A stretch of 64,000 nucleotides of DNA from Endothia cerciana (lineage: Eukaryota; Ascomycota; Sordariomycetes; Diaporthales; Cryphonectriaceae), in assembly GCA_026119935.1 (NCBI GenBank), contig JALRMH010000015.1:124001-188000 (forward strand). Reading direction: 5' to 3'. Numbering within the stretch: the first letter of the stretch is position 1; each line of letters opens with the position of its first letter. The position numbers and the translations under genes are program-made. Below the pieces are notes generated by a model. The model saw only the letters and a list, made by a program, of their open reading frames with translations, did not search any database and was not told the DNA's origin. Positions 36,298-47,121 of this stretch are shown here, piece after piece.

Positions 36298-36532
36298 CGT
36301 GACTCGTGGACGATCTCGAGCTGGCCCTTGCGTAGTTTGTGGTGGGTAGACAAGGAGACAAAGAACACAAGATAAACTGATCTGAAGAGTCAAGAAAACC
36401 TGAAGGGTTTCGAGGCTTACTGGTGCGTTTGTGAAGCTTCTCTTCGAAGAGCGGTCGGCTGTGGCTTGTGAGTGCAAGTTATGGTGTGGTGAAGGGAAGA
36501 TGTGTTTTCGTAGCTAGGAGTCCAGAGGCACT

Positions 36533-36540
36533 GTTATATA
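36533..36540 (-). promoter_or_regulatory. TATA-like box of the chitin-binding protein gene
   Basis: TATATAAC on the minus strand, about 240 bp upstream of the preferred start codon and 60 bp upstream of the alternative one. This keeps the choice of start open. Confidence 0.35.
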
Positions 36541-36878
36541 TTGGGAGGGAACTGTCTGTTGGATTGGCTGTGATGGGCCGAAAGTATTGACAAGAGCATC
36601 TCAGCGAGTCACAGGACAAGCCTCAGAGTTGTAAGTGACAAAGCCAGAAGGAGGTCACACCACCTCTCAAAGAACATATTGTCTGATTTAATGACCCATA
36701 ATGCAGGAAGGGAAAAGAAAGAGCCTGCTTTCTTGTTTTTGCATATTTTTCACAGCACTTAATTGATCATGGCTTCTGTATTCTCATAGCGATAGGGTCA
36801 TCGGAGGCCTGCCATTCCAAAATCTCTATAATCTTTCTTCCTTCAGTCACCACTTTGTCCGGCCGTCTTTCGTATCCA
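36541..36878. other. Intergenic, no gene supported
   Basis: Short AT-rich space between the PL20 gene end and the chitin-binding gene promoter. Confidence 0.5.
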
Positions 36879-38060
36879 CTATAGGCACTGAGAATAATAA
36901 TCATTGGCGTAGGTGCAAGTACTCCCTGAAGCGCAGGCTGTACAGCCCATCCAGCCCTCCCCAGCACACTGTCCGTACAATGCGGCGGTGCAAGTTGAGG
37001 TTGACGTAGCTGCGTTACTGGTGCTGGTGCTGGTGCTGGTGCTGGTGCCGGTGCCGGAGGCTTGGGAGGTAGTTGACACGGTGGAGGTTCCGAGTGTCGC
37101 CACGGAAGATGATGAGCTGCTTCCGCTTGATCCTGTACACTAAGTAAGCACCTCGAGCATGGTCAACCATCTTAGGACGCTGTGATTACCATCAGGACCG
37201 GAAACGCTGGTCGTGATGCTTCCATTCTCCACATAGACACCTGAGAAGTACAAGTCCTCGTCCGTGTCGGGATACCCATCCCTCGGAAGCTCCAGCATGC
37301 CGAGATGCCAGTCCTCGCCGTTGCTACTGGCACTGGCGCTGATGGGCGACACGAGCTCGACAAGATCATCACTCCCCGTCGAATGCCAAAACCCGACAGT
37401 CCCTGCGGTGAAGTCGACTTCCTGCAGAATTCCAAGTCAGACTGCAACATCACAAACAACCTGACGTGCAGGCCGCGAAGGTGTGAAGGAGATGGCTCGT
37501 ACATAGGCGATATTGTGCCAGACATCAGCGGTAAAGCTGGTGGACCACTGAGTTATACTGTTCACGTCCCAGCGTAGGTTGGTGTCGCTCGTGTTTGCCT
37601 CGCCCGAGATCCAACCCGCCTTCATCTCGGTGAAGTGGCTCTCGAAGAAACAAATCTGATGTTCCCTATATATGCTCGGGAAGTTCGTACTGCTCGCCAT
37701 CATACTGAAGTGATACCAGACTGTTCCGGAGTTGATGGCGGCCGACGCCTGCGGGATAAGCTCGGTGCGACGCATCGTCTGTCCTTCCCAGTACGAGGTA
37801 TTGTCAAGCGTGAACTTTGCGCCTTGTACGGAGGAAGTATCGGCTGGGTTCTTGTAGTCCGGCGAGAGGTTGATGTATTCGGTCACATTGCCCGTGCCGT
37901 GAATATAATACTGGTAGGGGCCGACCTCATTGGACCATGACCAGTCGTCGAGGTCCAGGGAGGAGCTGAGATCGTTGAAGCGGCCATCCCAAAGAATTGT
38001 GCCCGCATTGACAGCGACTGCCAGGGCTGCCGATATAACAGCAAGGCTGAGGAAGCCCAT
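36879..38060 (-). CDS. Secreted PL20 glucuronan lyase with C-terminal CBM1
   Basis: Three exons: 38060-37503, 37421-37190 and 37132-36879, with introns of 81 and 57 bp, giving 347 residues. A signal peptide (MGFLSLAVISAALAVAVNAG) precedes the catalytic domain, which shows the family 20 polysaccharide lyase pattern: WDGRFNDLSSSLDLDDWSWS, GPYQYYIHG, MRRTELIPQ, WYHFSMMASS, CFFESHFTEMKAGW and VGFWHSTG. PL20 enzymes cleave beta-1,4-glucuronan by beta-elimination. A linker of about 45 Thr/Ser residues follows, encoded by a GGTGCT-type repeat near 37017-37057. The end is a fungal cellulose-binding module (CBM1) with its cysteines and aromatic residues: LYGQCAGEGWMGCTACASG and TCTYANDYYSQCL. The module would anchor the lyase to cellulose-rich plant or algal wall. 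A TATA box lies 100 bp upstream. Confidence 0.92.
37017..37057. repeat. Coding trinucleotide-type repeat in the PL20 linker
   Basis: Tandem GGTGCT/GGTGCC units that encode the Thr-Ser linker on the minus strand. The repeat could vary in length between strains. Confidence 0.7.
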
Positions 38061-38158
38061 TTTGAGTTAGCCGATCAGAACAAAGAGCAGCAGAGACGGG
38101 TTACTCGAGATTGATTATGAGGATGGTGTCTTGACCTGGTTGCCGCATTCTCTGCTCA

Positions 38159-38164
38159 TTTATA
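38159..38164 (-). promoter_or_regulatory. TATA box of the PL20 gene
   Basis: TATAAA on the minus strand, about 100 bp upstream of the start codon at 38060. Confidence 0.5.
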
Positions 38165-39109
38165 GCACAGGGCACATGGACTATCCACATCGCAGTCCCG
38201 GAATATCGATCTGCTTCCGCCTTGGCAAAAATGCTTAGATCGGGGCAGAATATTTGCTATCTTCCACCACTAGCCTGGCTCCCGGATGACATTTCAGGGG
38301 TTCCAGAACGGGCTCATGGTTGCATTTTCGGTGCAACCGGGTACGAAAAACATGAGATCACGCAAGATCTTTCGTTCCTTCGAAACCCGGTGGAAAGAAA
38401 GTCGCTGAAAAGAGAAAAGAGCAGAAGCACTGGTACAAACGCGGAGGGAGTGCCGAGATTTCCTGTTTGGGTAAGGTAAGCCTCGTGTCGATGCAGGGGC
38501 TGTAGGTGAGGTGTCACTCGTCGACCGGCCTCTCAGCGACGGCACGAAGGCTTGATGAGGGAGGCAGTGATATCCTTAGTAAGTCGCCCTTCTCGAGAGG
38601 CATACCGTCTCCCATCAGCAGTGAAGATAACGGCAAGCAGGAACAGACTCCATTGTAGCCTGTCTCGAGAGCACTGATGTTTGAGCGTCTCTAAAGAGCC
38701 GTTGACATAGTGCTGCAGGCGAACTAATCGGGGCTAAAGGAGCTGAAATTAGAGTGAATGTGTGTTGACTCTATCATTGTCTTGCTTCCTGCTTCTGATC
38801 CGTAGACGGGCTGCCTTGATGGTAGCGACCCCCGAAGTGCAGTCCCATGGCTGCCCTTTGGCATACACCTTTTGCATCGAGCCTGCAACAACTCTCAGTG
38901 AATTAGTAACTTTTCCCTGAAAATTTCGAGGCAGGATGCTTCTATTCAACACATAGCTTCAGATAAGCTATAGAATCCTTGTTTCCAAGTGTGGTCTAAC
39001 TGCCTAGGTATACTCCATAGGGTCCGAAGGTACTATGGCGACTAACAGAGGAACGGAATGGTAGTCTAGACGGTCTCGTGGCGGCCACGCTTCTCCCAAT
39101 GGACCTTGT
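38165..39109. other. Intergenic, no gene supported
   Basis: No coding content recognised. Confidence 0.4.
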
Positions 39110-39784
39110 TCATAATCTTCTAGCTGATACACCGAAGATGCCAATAACAAATGTCACAATTTTCCACGATGCCCGAAAGATACGACCATTCCCCATGAAC
39201 TCGATTATCAGAAACTTAGACCGTGACAAGGGCGATCTGTTTTGCATTTTGTAGGGCATCCGAGCAACGACATGCCCTGTGGAAGTTTGAACCAGAGTGG
39301 AATCATCATAGCCTTCAGAACCTCTGAAAGTAAATAGGCGCTGATGGCGCCACTCAAACGTCTCCTGTATGTTAGCATTGGTCGCAGGTTCGGGGACTTC
39401 CATCTGAAAGGACCACCTGGATAATTTTCCAGAGTTCGCCATGTGCCGTGCCTTCAGAATGCGCGTGGTCAGACAAGTGGGACCTTGTGAGCGGACGTCG
39501 ATGGTGATCTCGTCCTTACCGGTGGCTTTTGCAATAAGGAATGGACCGGCATAGGTCCCGTGCCAGACTGGGCCCCGGCAGAGTTTGACCGAGTTCATCC
39601 TGTTCCTCAGCAGGATTCCCTCGCGGCTTCTAACGAAGACAGGTTGCCTGTGAATATTCTCGGTGATCTGGATACTAAGGCGACCGTGTGGTCGTACTTG
39701 TCTCTTACGGAGACAGTTGATTAGGGGAGCTGTCATGTCGTCAATATCGGCCAATCTGGTCCTGCTCTGTACCAAGAAAGTCAT
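39110..39784 (-). CDS. Hypothetical open frame, function unknown
   Basis: A 224-codon frame from its first Met; the frame itself stays open upstream to about 39985 (roughly 290 codons in all), which is long for this composition. The protein is basic and mixed. Its central part (LCRGPVWHGTYAGPFLIAKA, TGKDEITIDVRSQGPTCLTT) vaguely recalls the C-terminal small beta-barrel of retroelement integrases, but I cannot confirm this and see no integrase core or reverse transcriptase around it. Codon use is less GC-biased than in the well-supported genes. It could be a gene fragment, a lineage-specific gene or chance. Confidence 0.25.
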   Translation of the reverse strand: MTFLVQSRTRLADIDDMTAPLINCLRKRQVRPHGRLSIQITENIHRQPVFVRSREGILLRNRMNSVKLCRGPVWHGTYAGPFLIAKATGKDEITIDVRSQGPTCLTTRILKARHMANSGKLSRWSFQMEVPEPATNANIQETFEWRHQRLFTFRGSEGYDDSTLVQTSTGHVVARMPYKMQNRSPLSRSKFLIIEFMGNGRIFRASWKIVTFVIGIFGVSARRL

Positions 39785-39985
39785 CGTCTGGTTGGGGCTT
39801 ACAAGAACGAAGTCGGGCCCTGCTCCATTCTTAATATGTGATCTATTTTCAACAGAACTCGCTCTGTATGTCCAATCCTCTATTCCTCCGGCGCATGGTC
39901 GGGCGAATATCCAGTGGGATGGGGGTACGGGCTCGGTAATGTTGTGGATATGAAGAGAGGAGTGGATAACGCGCCAGCACTGTGA

Positions 39986-40873
39986 CTACTCATTACTCTT
40001 AATCGATTATGTTTAAAAAGATGAGAAATATTTGGGCTATAAGGACGATACAGGATAAGCAACTCCAACTTGGGGCAATGCGGTCAAGATACTGGCTTCA
40101 GAAGTGGTTGACTTAGTTGAGCCAGCGAGTTACCAGGGCATTGTGTCCAACAGAAGGCTCACCTCTGAAGTAATTCCTTTGGATCGAAAGTTAAATTCCT
40201 CGCTTAGAAATTCAAAGCAGACAGAAGGAGCATCATTGGCGGTGTTGTCACAGGCTGCTCTACGGCAGACACCAACCTTCTAAATGTGTGTTTTCATTTT
40301 CTTCGGGCCTCAGACCACGTTCTACGACTGGATAATGGTTTCTGAGATCTCACAATCACACAGAAGGTCCCGAACTGAGGTGAAATCTACAAGAGCTTGT
40401 TCTATAAACCACGCTCTTCCGTGAGGCTTTAGTGCATTCGATAGAGCTTCAAGGGGAGGTACATGTGTTAGCAGGCAACACAGAATACTTTCGAAGCTTC
40501 TAGTAGATTGTGATTAGGGCTTCTGATCTTAATGAGACATGATTGCTTGTTTGGGGCTGTCGTGGGGTTTCATACCTCCCGGTCATTGTCATACGTTCTT
40601 CTGGATCGATATCCGCCTCCTAATATTCTCTAATCATCTCTCACCCCTTCCTCCTCTGAGTCTGCACTTGTTGTACTTACTCCTCGATTCGAAATATCAC
40701 TTGTTTCAATTTATCATTATGTCTCGTAGAGCAGTATCATGGCTGAGCCCTCAAAGCTAACAGCTAGCTAGGCTCGCCAAATCGGTAGTAAGCAGTCTCA
40801 GATTCTGGGTTCCTGCAGTTGCAAAATGACATTCCTACATATCAGCTCCAGGGCTTTAAACATGAGAAAAGTC
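39986..40873. other. Intergenic, no gene supported
   Basis: AT-rich space at the 3' side of the aminotransferase gene. Confidence 0.45.
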
Positions 40874-42403
40874 CTACTTCGAGCTCCGACACCTATTCAC
40901 CACGTGAACATCTTCTGCATCGAGGCCGGCTTTCTCCCCGTCAAGCTCCTTGAGAGCCGTGAGCAGTCTCTTCATGCCAAGGACAAATAGAGATCCATCA
41001 GTGCCGTAATTCAATCGGAAGTGCCCGGCAGTCTTTGAGAAGAAAGCTTGGCCAGGTTCCAGAAACACGCCTCGGTCCATCAAATACTGAACCAGCGCGA
41101 TCTCACATGCATCGCCTTCTCCATCAAAGTATGACAACCACTGAGACAGGTCTACAAAAATAAAGATACCAGCATCAGAAGATACGTATTGTATTCCTTC
41201 TCCGGGTAGGAGTTCGCGGAGGTAGTCTCTTCTCTCTTGTAAGAGTTTGTGAAATTTGGGCAGAAATATTCGTGAGACGTATTCAGTATGTGACAGTATT
41301 CTGGCCGAAACGATGCCGCCAAAGGCCGATACCCAAGTAAACATACTAGAAAATCCGCATGAGCCCTTTTTCGTGTATTCAAATTGGGATGACTCACCTG
41401 CACGTTCGCATGGTCTGGTAGAGCTGCTTGTTGTAAGTCGCCATAAAACCTACGCGACAACCTCCTAGTCCGAAGTCCTGTAACAAATTAGCATAGTGGG
41501 TTGGATAAACTGTCGAATGCCTGATTCTACCTTTGACATTCCGTAAATCACATGAACATTCTCCGCCATGTCCCCCAGATCCAAGCTCAAGACACTCGTG
41601 AAGTCCTTGCCTCCACTTAGCGCGTACACCTCATCCACCACCAGGTGGATACGCTCGTCCTTGCACCACTTAACTATCCACCGTAGCATGCCTGCCGAGT
41701 AACAGCATGCTAGAGGATTATCAGGGTTCGCGATCAAGACTGCAGCTACATTCCTGCCCAGCGCTCTTTGCTCGTCCGCCGCTCTCCCTAAGCGGTTTGT
41801 TAATTCCGGCGGCGGCCGCCTTGGTCGGACGTGCTGACGAAAACGGGCTTTGGTGATGTCGTCGCAAGGTACCGGGACGAAATGTAGCCCGTTGCGAGTC
41901 GTCATGTCATGATGGAACATGCCATAGCTCGGCGTTGGCACGAGAACAGCTCCTCCAGCGTCAGCGAGGTTGAAGAAGAGGGTATCGAGAAGGGCGCTTA
42001 TGCCGTTGGCTGCGAGGATATTGCTAGACTGCAGAGGGACATTCGGGAGGAAGAACTGGTTTAAGAAAGTCGCTGCTGCCGCCGGTAGACCTGGGGAACA
42101 CTGGGTGTCGTTGTACTTGAGGTCTTTTTGCCGAGTGTCAATGGTTCGGGCTCGTGCACTCGTGCTGGGATAGCACCAGACGGGCAACTCACAATTCCTC
42201 CTATCCTCGCTGGTCTCACTATCCTTGAGCCAGGTTTCGAGGTCGTCGAGCATCAACTCGTTAGTTGCCGAACCCAGATCGACAATGCCATCGGGATTTG
42301 TCTTTTCATCGTAAGCATTCTTGGCGAGCCGCCGACTGAGGTCGATCATAAGATCGGGTTTGACATTCTGCTGGCCCCGCTGAGAGGGTGGGAGGGCATT
42401 CAT
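40874..42403 (-). CDS. PLP-dependent aminotransferase, ACC-synthase-like
   Basis: Three exons: 42403-41531, 41477-41398 and 41345-40874, with introns of 53 and 52 bp; 474 residues. Fold type I PLP enzyme of the aminotransferase class I/II group. Visible motifs: LAANGISALLDTLFFNLADA (cofactor phosphate region), TPSYGMFHHD (the aromatic residue stacking on PLP), IANPDNPLACCYS (substrate and PLP contact), VVDEVYALS (the Asp that pairs with the pyridine nitrogen), and YGMSKDFGLGGCRVGFM with the Schiff-base Lys291 exactly at the first exon border. The SKDFGL form is that of ACC synthases and related fungal enzymes rather than of aspartate aminotransferase. The end contains FRLNYG, the Arg that binds the substrate carboxylate. 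Probably cytosolic. It is the left-most of five packed metabolic genes, 291 bp from the class II aldolase gene on the same strand. It may process an amino acid linked to the cluster's substrate. Confidence 0.9.
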
Positions 42404-42694
42404 ATCCCCAGTGTGGTTCTTTTGTCAATAGTCAGATGACAGACCGTCCTCACATGGTCTGGGCGGCGCTATGAGATTTGACTGACAGTCATGAGGAGAC
42501 GTGATCGCTTAGGAGCCGTCGTCACCAGATGACTAAGCTGCTTGCTTGCCTCAATTAGGAAGGTCATGATCTATGGCCAAGGCCGAAATGACGATGACCA
42601 AAGGGGCTTGCTTCGTCGCTTGCCACAGCACGGGTGGCTATATGAGAAGTTGAGTATTTCAATTTTTCTCGACACAGGCTTCTTTGGAAACTTC

Positions 42695-43664
42695 TCAGTC
42701 GAAGACCCCCGGCGTTTCAGCCACGACTTGATCATAATACGGCTGAAATGCCAACCACATCTTGCTTGGGTTCCCACTCTTCTTGTGCGTCATTTTGGCC
42801 GTCTCATCATCGATATAGACCTTCTCCCAGCCAGGCCCAGCAGCAGCGTTGGCAAGCAGCTGAGAATGACAGCAGCGATCCAGCGCTATGAACAGGAAAG
42901 CAGCCTCGTCAACTGTGGCACCACAAGTGATTATTCCATGGTTGCGGAGGATGATGCTGCGGTTCTTCGGACCCAGAGCCTCAGCGATGCGGCGGCCCTC
43001 TTCGGTCGACACAACAGTGCCGCCATAAGCGTTGTACACGCTCAGGTCATTGTAGAAGCGCAGAGCGTCCTGGTAGAGAGGCTCGATAGTTCTACCAAAG
43101 CATGAGAAGGCCTTGCCGTAGACGGAGTGCGCGTGGCACGCTGCGTTGATATCTGGCCTCGCCTTGTGGATCTCGCTGTGGATGGCGAAGGCTGGACCGT
43201 TGATCGGATATTGTCCTCCGCCGGGCAGAACCTCTCCTTTCTCATTCACCAAGACCAAGTCGCTGACGCGGATCTGGGAGAAATGCTTGGATAGGGGATT
43301 GATCCAGAAATGCTCTGTTTCAAAATCCTCAGAGGGAGGGTCGCCGGAAGGGTCTCACGTGGGAGCACCGTGGCGACTTACCAGGGTTCTCTGGGTCTCG
43401 AAGCGAGATGTGGCCAGCTACACCCTCGTCGAACCCCTGCCTTGCGAACACTCGAAATGCCGCTGCCAAGTGTTGCTTCTTGTATGCTCGCTCGTCATTC
43501 ACGCTGGCGAACTTGGGAGGGGACCGGATCACCACCTTTCCTTCCTTGTCGCCGAGGAAATGCACGTCCTCGAAAAAACTATACTGCGATACCTCTCCCG
43601 CAGGCGGCTTCACTTTCTGCGTGGCGTGTATATCCTCCACGCTCACAATCGTTGACGGCGCCAT
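42695..43664 (-). CDS. Class II aldolase/adducin-domain protein
   Basis: Two exons, 43664-43382 and 43314-42695, around a 67-bp intron (GTAAGT...AACAG); 300 residues. The class II aldolase/adducin fold is shown by FDEGVAGHISLRDPENP, RVSDLVLVNEKGEVLPGGG (part of the sugar-phosphate or acid binding site), the metal pair His155 and His157 in ACHAHSVYGKAF, and the third metal His220 in ILRNHGIITCG. Members cleave aldol bonds with a divalent metal (fuculose-phosphate aldolase type) or act on related hydroxy-acids; most fungal paralogues have no assigned substrate. There is no signal peptide, so it is cytosolic. It is divergent from the quinone oxidoreductase gene across 439 bp that hold two inverted repeats, which suggests joint control. 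Its own TATA box lies about 95 bp upstream. Confidence 0.92.
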
Positions 43665-43758
43665 TGCTATTATGTGGCCGGATGTCTTGGAATGGGTGGA
43701 TCAGTGTTAAACGCTGGGCTTCCCCGGTTGGGGGTTGGAATGTGAATGAACCCACCCC

Positions 43759-43764
43759 TTTATA
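43759..43764 (-). promoter_or_regulatory. TATA box of the class II aldolase gene
   Basis: TATAAA on the minus strand, about 95 bp upstream of the start codon at 43664. Confidence 0.5.
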
Positions 43765-43882
43765 GCCGCCCTTTAGCGAGACAAGGGCTAAGTCCGAGCA
43801 GTGGCGATCGTCTCATTCCGATCCCCCGACAGGGACTTGAGAAATTTAGAGACCGAGATTTGGGCAGCGCAAATAGGAACTG

Positions 43883-43921
43883 TGATCCCGCGATCAGATT
43901 TTATCTCCGGCTGCATGCCGG
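43883..43921. promoter_or_regulatory. Two inverted repeats in a shared divergent promoter
   Basis: Two perfect dyads lie in the middle of the 439-bp divergent promoter. The first (43883-43896) has arms TGATC and GATCA with a 4-base centre. The second (43907-43921) has arms CCGGC and GCCGG with a 5-base centre, and so contains CGG and CCG triplets 7 bases apart. Zn2Cys6 regulators typically bind inverted CGG triplets, so the second is a candidate operator for both genes. Confidence 0.4.
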
Positions 43922-44103
43922 GGTCTTTCACGGGGACCAACCTCACAAAGTGGGGAGGGGTATCGGTGCGGCCTTTATTACGCTCAGAGTGATTTCAAAT
44001 AGTGGACTTACGAGCGGCACATATCACGTGGGTGTGATCCTCATGAGCCCATCCTGCTCGCCTGCTTCATCGTCAAGCCTGTCTTCATCGCACGTGTAAA
44101 ACA

Positions 44104-45227
44104 ATGAGAGCAGTCCGGGTTCAAAATGGCAAAGGGCCTGCCGATGCCCTGTATATCGGCAAAGCTCGGGATCCCACCCCGGGGCCCGGGGAGGTACTAG
44201 TCGAGGTAAAGGCGTTTGGTCTCAACCGTATGGACATCATGCAACGCGACGGAAAGTACCCTTACGCCCTACTGCCCGAGTCCGGGGATATAATGGGGGT
44301 CGAGTTCAGTGGTGTAATCCGGGAGATAGGGCCTGAGTGTTTGTATCCGGCGTCTGCTGACATGTTTGAACCTCACTGACTAAGGACAAAAACAGGCGAC
44401 TCGGATTTCATGCTTGGGGACAGAGTGTTCGGCCTGGCGTATGGGGGGGCTGTAAGTCGTGCGACCTTGGGACAGGACCCATCCAGGAGGAGACTGCAAG
44501 ACTGACGGCCGAACAGTATGCCGAGCTGATCGCCGTCTCCGAGGGCATGCTAATGCATATGCCCCCCGCAACGAGCTTCGAAGTGACTAGTGGAATCCCC
44601 GAGACCTTCTTCACGGCCATCCAGGCGGTTCATCTAGTCGGAAGTCTCCAACCGGGACAGACAGTCCTTGTCCACGCGGGGGCTTCAGGCGTTGGCCAGG
44701 CCGTGATTCAGATTGCAAAGGCAGCAGGGGCCAAGACAATTTTCACAACCGCTGGTACCGACGAAAAATGCAGCCTATGCAGGTCCCTCGGAGCAGACTT
44801 CGCCATCAACTACAAGGTAGGTGAAGACTTCGCGGATACAATCTCACGCGAGACAGGTGGCAAGGGTGTCGACCTGATTGTCGACCTGGTTGGACGCGAC
44901 TACTGGGACCGTAATATTGCATCAGCGGCTATGGATACACGAATTGTCCTTGTTGCTCTTCTGAGTGGTGGAGTGGTGGAGAATTTTAACCTGAGGCAGC
45001 TGATGAACAAGAGAATCTGGGTTCAGGCCACGACACTCCGGACAAGAAGTAAGGAGTATCAACAGCAATTAAGAGACATCTTTACCACGGTAGCGCTGCC
45101 GGAGCTGGCGAAAGGCAGGATGAGAATTACAGTGGACAGGGTCTTCTCTTGGAAGGACATTGCACAAGCTCATAAGAGGATGGAATCTAATGTAAATGCA
45201 GGGAAGATCATCTGCGTTGTCGACTAG
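44104..45227 (+). CDS. Quinone oxidoreductase, zinc-free MDR family
   Basis: Three exons: 44104-44338, 44396-44451 and 44517-45227. The introns are 57 bp (donor GTTTGT, slightly unusual) and 65 bp. The protein has 333 residues, the normal family length. N-terminal GroES-like half: RAVRVQNGKGPADALYIGKA, VKAFGLNRMDIMQRDGKYP. NADPH-binding Rossmann half: LVHAGASGVGQAVIQIAKAA, then SLGADFAINYK and GKGVDLIVDLVG. The zinc-binding residues of alcohol dehydrogenases are absent, and FGLNRMDIMQR plus the C-terminal GKIICVV fit the PIG3-type quinone oxidoreductase branch, which reduces quinones or other electrophilic double bonds with NADPH. Cytosolic. It shares a promoter with the class II aldolase gene and ends only 75 bp from the convergent amidohydrolase gene. 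Confidence 0.92.
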
Positions 45228-45302
45228 TTGTCGCTAGGCACCCTTTTGTATAATTACCATTTTATGAAGCATTTCATCAATATTTACGCCCAAAGATGAT
45301 CA

Positions 45303-46254
45303 TCATCCAAATATCCTCTCTGGGTTCTTGGACCATAAATTTGTCCAGACATCGTCATCCGAAACCCATTCCCTCAGCTTCTTAATATGCAGGTGATCAT
45401 CAACCTGCCTGAAGTCTTCAACTTCAGTCAGCCTCTGCTGATCAGTCTTACCCTTCCGCGACACGCCAAGTTGCGTATGAGGCCAATCTGTGTCTTGATC
45501 AATGATACGTTTCTGGGCTTTGAATCAGAGGCATGTACGTACCTGAACCGTACAAAATCCTCTCAGGTCCAGCGGCAATGAGGGTTTTGACGATGGACTC
45601 CAGTGACCCAATGCCTAACTCATGTCCGTGATATAGCCTCTCGAAGCCACTTAGTTTGACATAGACCAGGCCATCTCTCACCAGGCCGACGAAAGCATCG
45701 AACTCCTCCAGCTTCTCATCGCCAGGAAAGGAGCCGCCAAGATGATCTGCAACGATCTTGACGCGAGGATCCAGTTCATGCCTGACCATATCCGCCATGG
45801 CAGCCCAGCTACGTACGTCGGAGAACACATCAATAACCCAGCCGAGACGTGCGATTTTGCTGGCTGCAGCCTTCATCCTGCCGGCTATGGCTTCAGCGCC
45901 CCTCTGGGTGCCATGGCCCCAGGAAACTTCATGCATTCGTACACCTCGGACACCCGCTGCATGGAGAGCATCCAGTTCCTCGTCGGAAGCCTTGGTTGGA
46001 TCGATGGTGCAAAGACCGCGGACCAGAGTGCAGTCATTGGGCTTGGCCTTCTCGTCAAGTGTCGCTAGTAAAGGCTCCGCCGAGTGGCCCTGGACTGTAG
46101 CCTGAACAATGACGATGTTGTAGCATCTTGTCGTCGCAAAGGGATACTCAGCCAGAAGGGCTGGCTTCGGCGTATACGATCGCGGAGTGCCGTATGCGAA
46201 GGCTTCCGGGTCGAAGACATGGATATGTGTATCCCAACGGCCGGTGTTCGTCAT
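45303..46254 (-). CDS. Amidohydrolase, 2-pyrone-4,6-dicarboxylate hydrolase type
   Basis: Two exons, 46254-45543 and 45487-45303, around a 55-bp intron; 298 residues. The start at 46254 is chosen because TGRWDTHIHVFDPEAFAYG is the usual N-terminus. The frame is open for 54 more codons upstream, but that part looks unrelated. Metal-type residues of the amidohydrolase_2 family are visible: His10 and His12 (DTHIH), a His in KIVADHLGGS, and the late Asp in LYGSDWPHTQLG, which the splice restores. Other family marks are GVRGVRMHEVSWG and VYVKLSGFERL. Members include LigI-type 2-pyrone-4,6-dicarboxylate hydrolases and lactonases, which open cyclic esters in aromatic or sugar-acid catabolism. The exact substrate is not known here. 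The gene is divergent from the MFS importer gene (867 bp apart) and convergent with the quinone oxidoreductase gene. Confidence 0.9.
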
Positions 46255-47121
46255 CTTGCGGGTAGGGTCTGTGAATCTGCCGCTCGGAGTTCGGACAGCA
46301 GAAACTGGTGGCTCAATTCTATGACAACGTCTTCTTGGACAGTCGCCTCGGCCATTTTTTGAAAAGGAGTAGGATCTCCCCGTCCTATAGCAGAGAGTTC
46401 CCCGCATCTTCGACATACGGCAGCTTCTTCTAGTCTGCGCCTCAGGACTTTACTCGTCAGCTCTCTCCCACAAGCTTGGGCAGCTTCTTTTTACACACCA
46501 CTGACACGAACTTTCGAGTTGCAGTGCAGCGGGTTTGCGCACGAGATTACTTCTTGTGTTACCGCAACGGGAAGCATGTCAGCTTTTTTGGCCATGACCG
46601 CAGTTCCATTCTCGCTCCCCCTTCCTGACCGCCCTCGTTCACACCCTTAGAGGGGGGACTAATTGCATGGGTACATGCATCGTGGCCTGTTCCAATACGT
46701 CCTAACCAACACATTACCGTGCGCCCCCACCACCCGATTTGCCTCCTAGCAATCTTGTACCATAGGTTTGAGCTTCATCCAAGATGGGACGCCAGCAGAG
46801 CGGAGTATCTTGGCTCGCGTGGCTCGTTACGTACATCTCGGTGAGGAGAACGATGATTCGCGTGCTGCCTCAGGAGGTCACATTTGCAGAAGCCTAAACC
46901 TCTTTGCATGCACGCCTTCCGATCCTACTGGACTACTTGTTAGTGGTGAGCTCTACCGGCCCTTGCTGCCGTTTAGAGCCCTCACAAATGGGATAAACCG
47001 TCAAGCCTGGGGGGCATGTTAGACATAGGTTGACTGTCCGATTGTGTATCACTAATGGCGTTGCCCTCTCACTTACCCAGATTCTCAGTGGTAATAAGGT
47101 TCTTTCGTAATCCAAAGAGCC
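46255..47121. promoter_or_regulatory. Divergent promoter region, amidohydrolase and MFS genes
   Basis: The 867 bp between the two start codons show no coding content and must hold both promoters. I see no convincing TATA pair or repeated operator motif. Confidence 0.4.

Noticed and set aside
42128..43765. Plus-strand frames up to 187 codons
   Set aside because: Antisense to the aminotransferase and class II aldolase exons.
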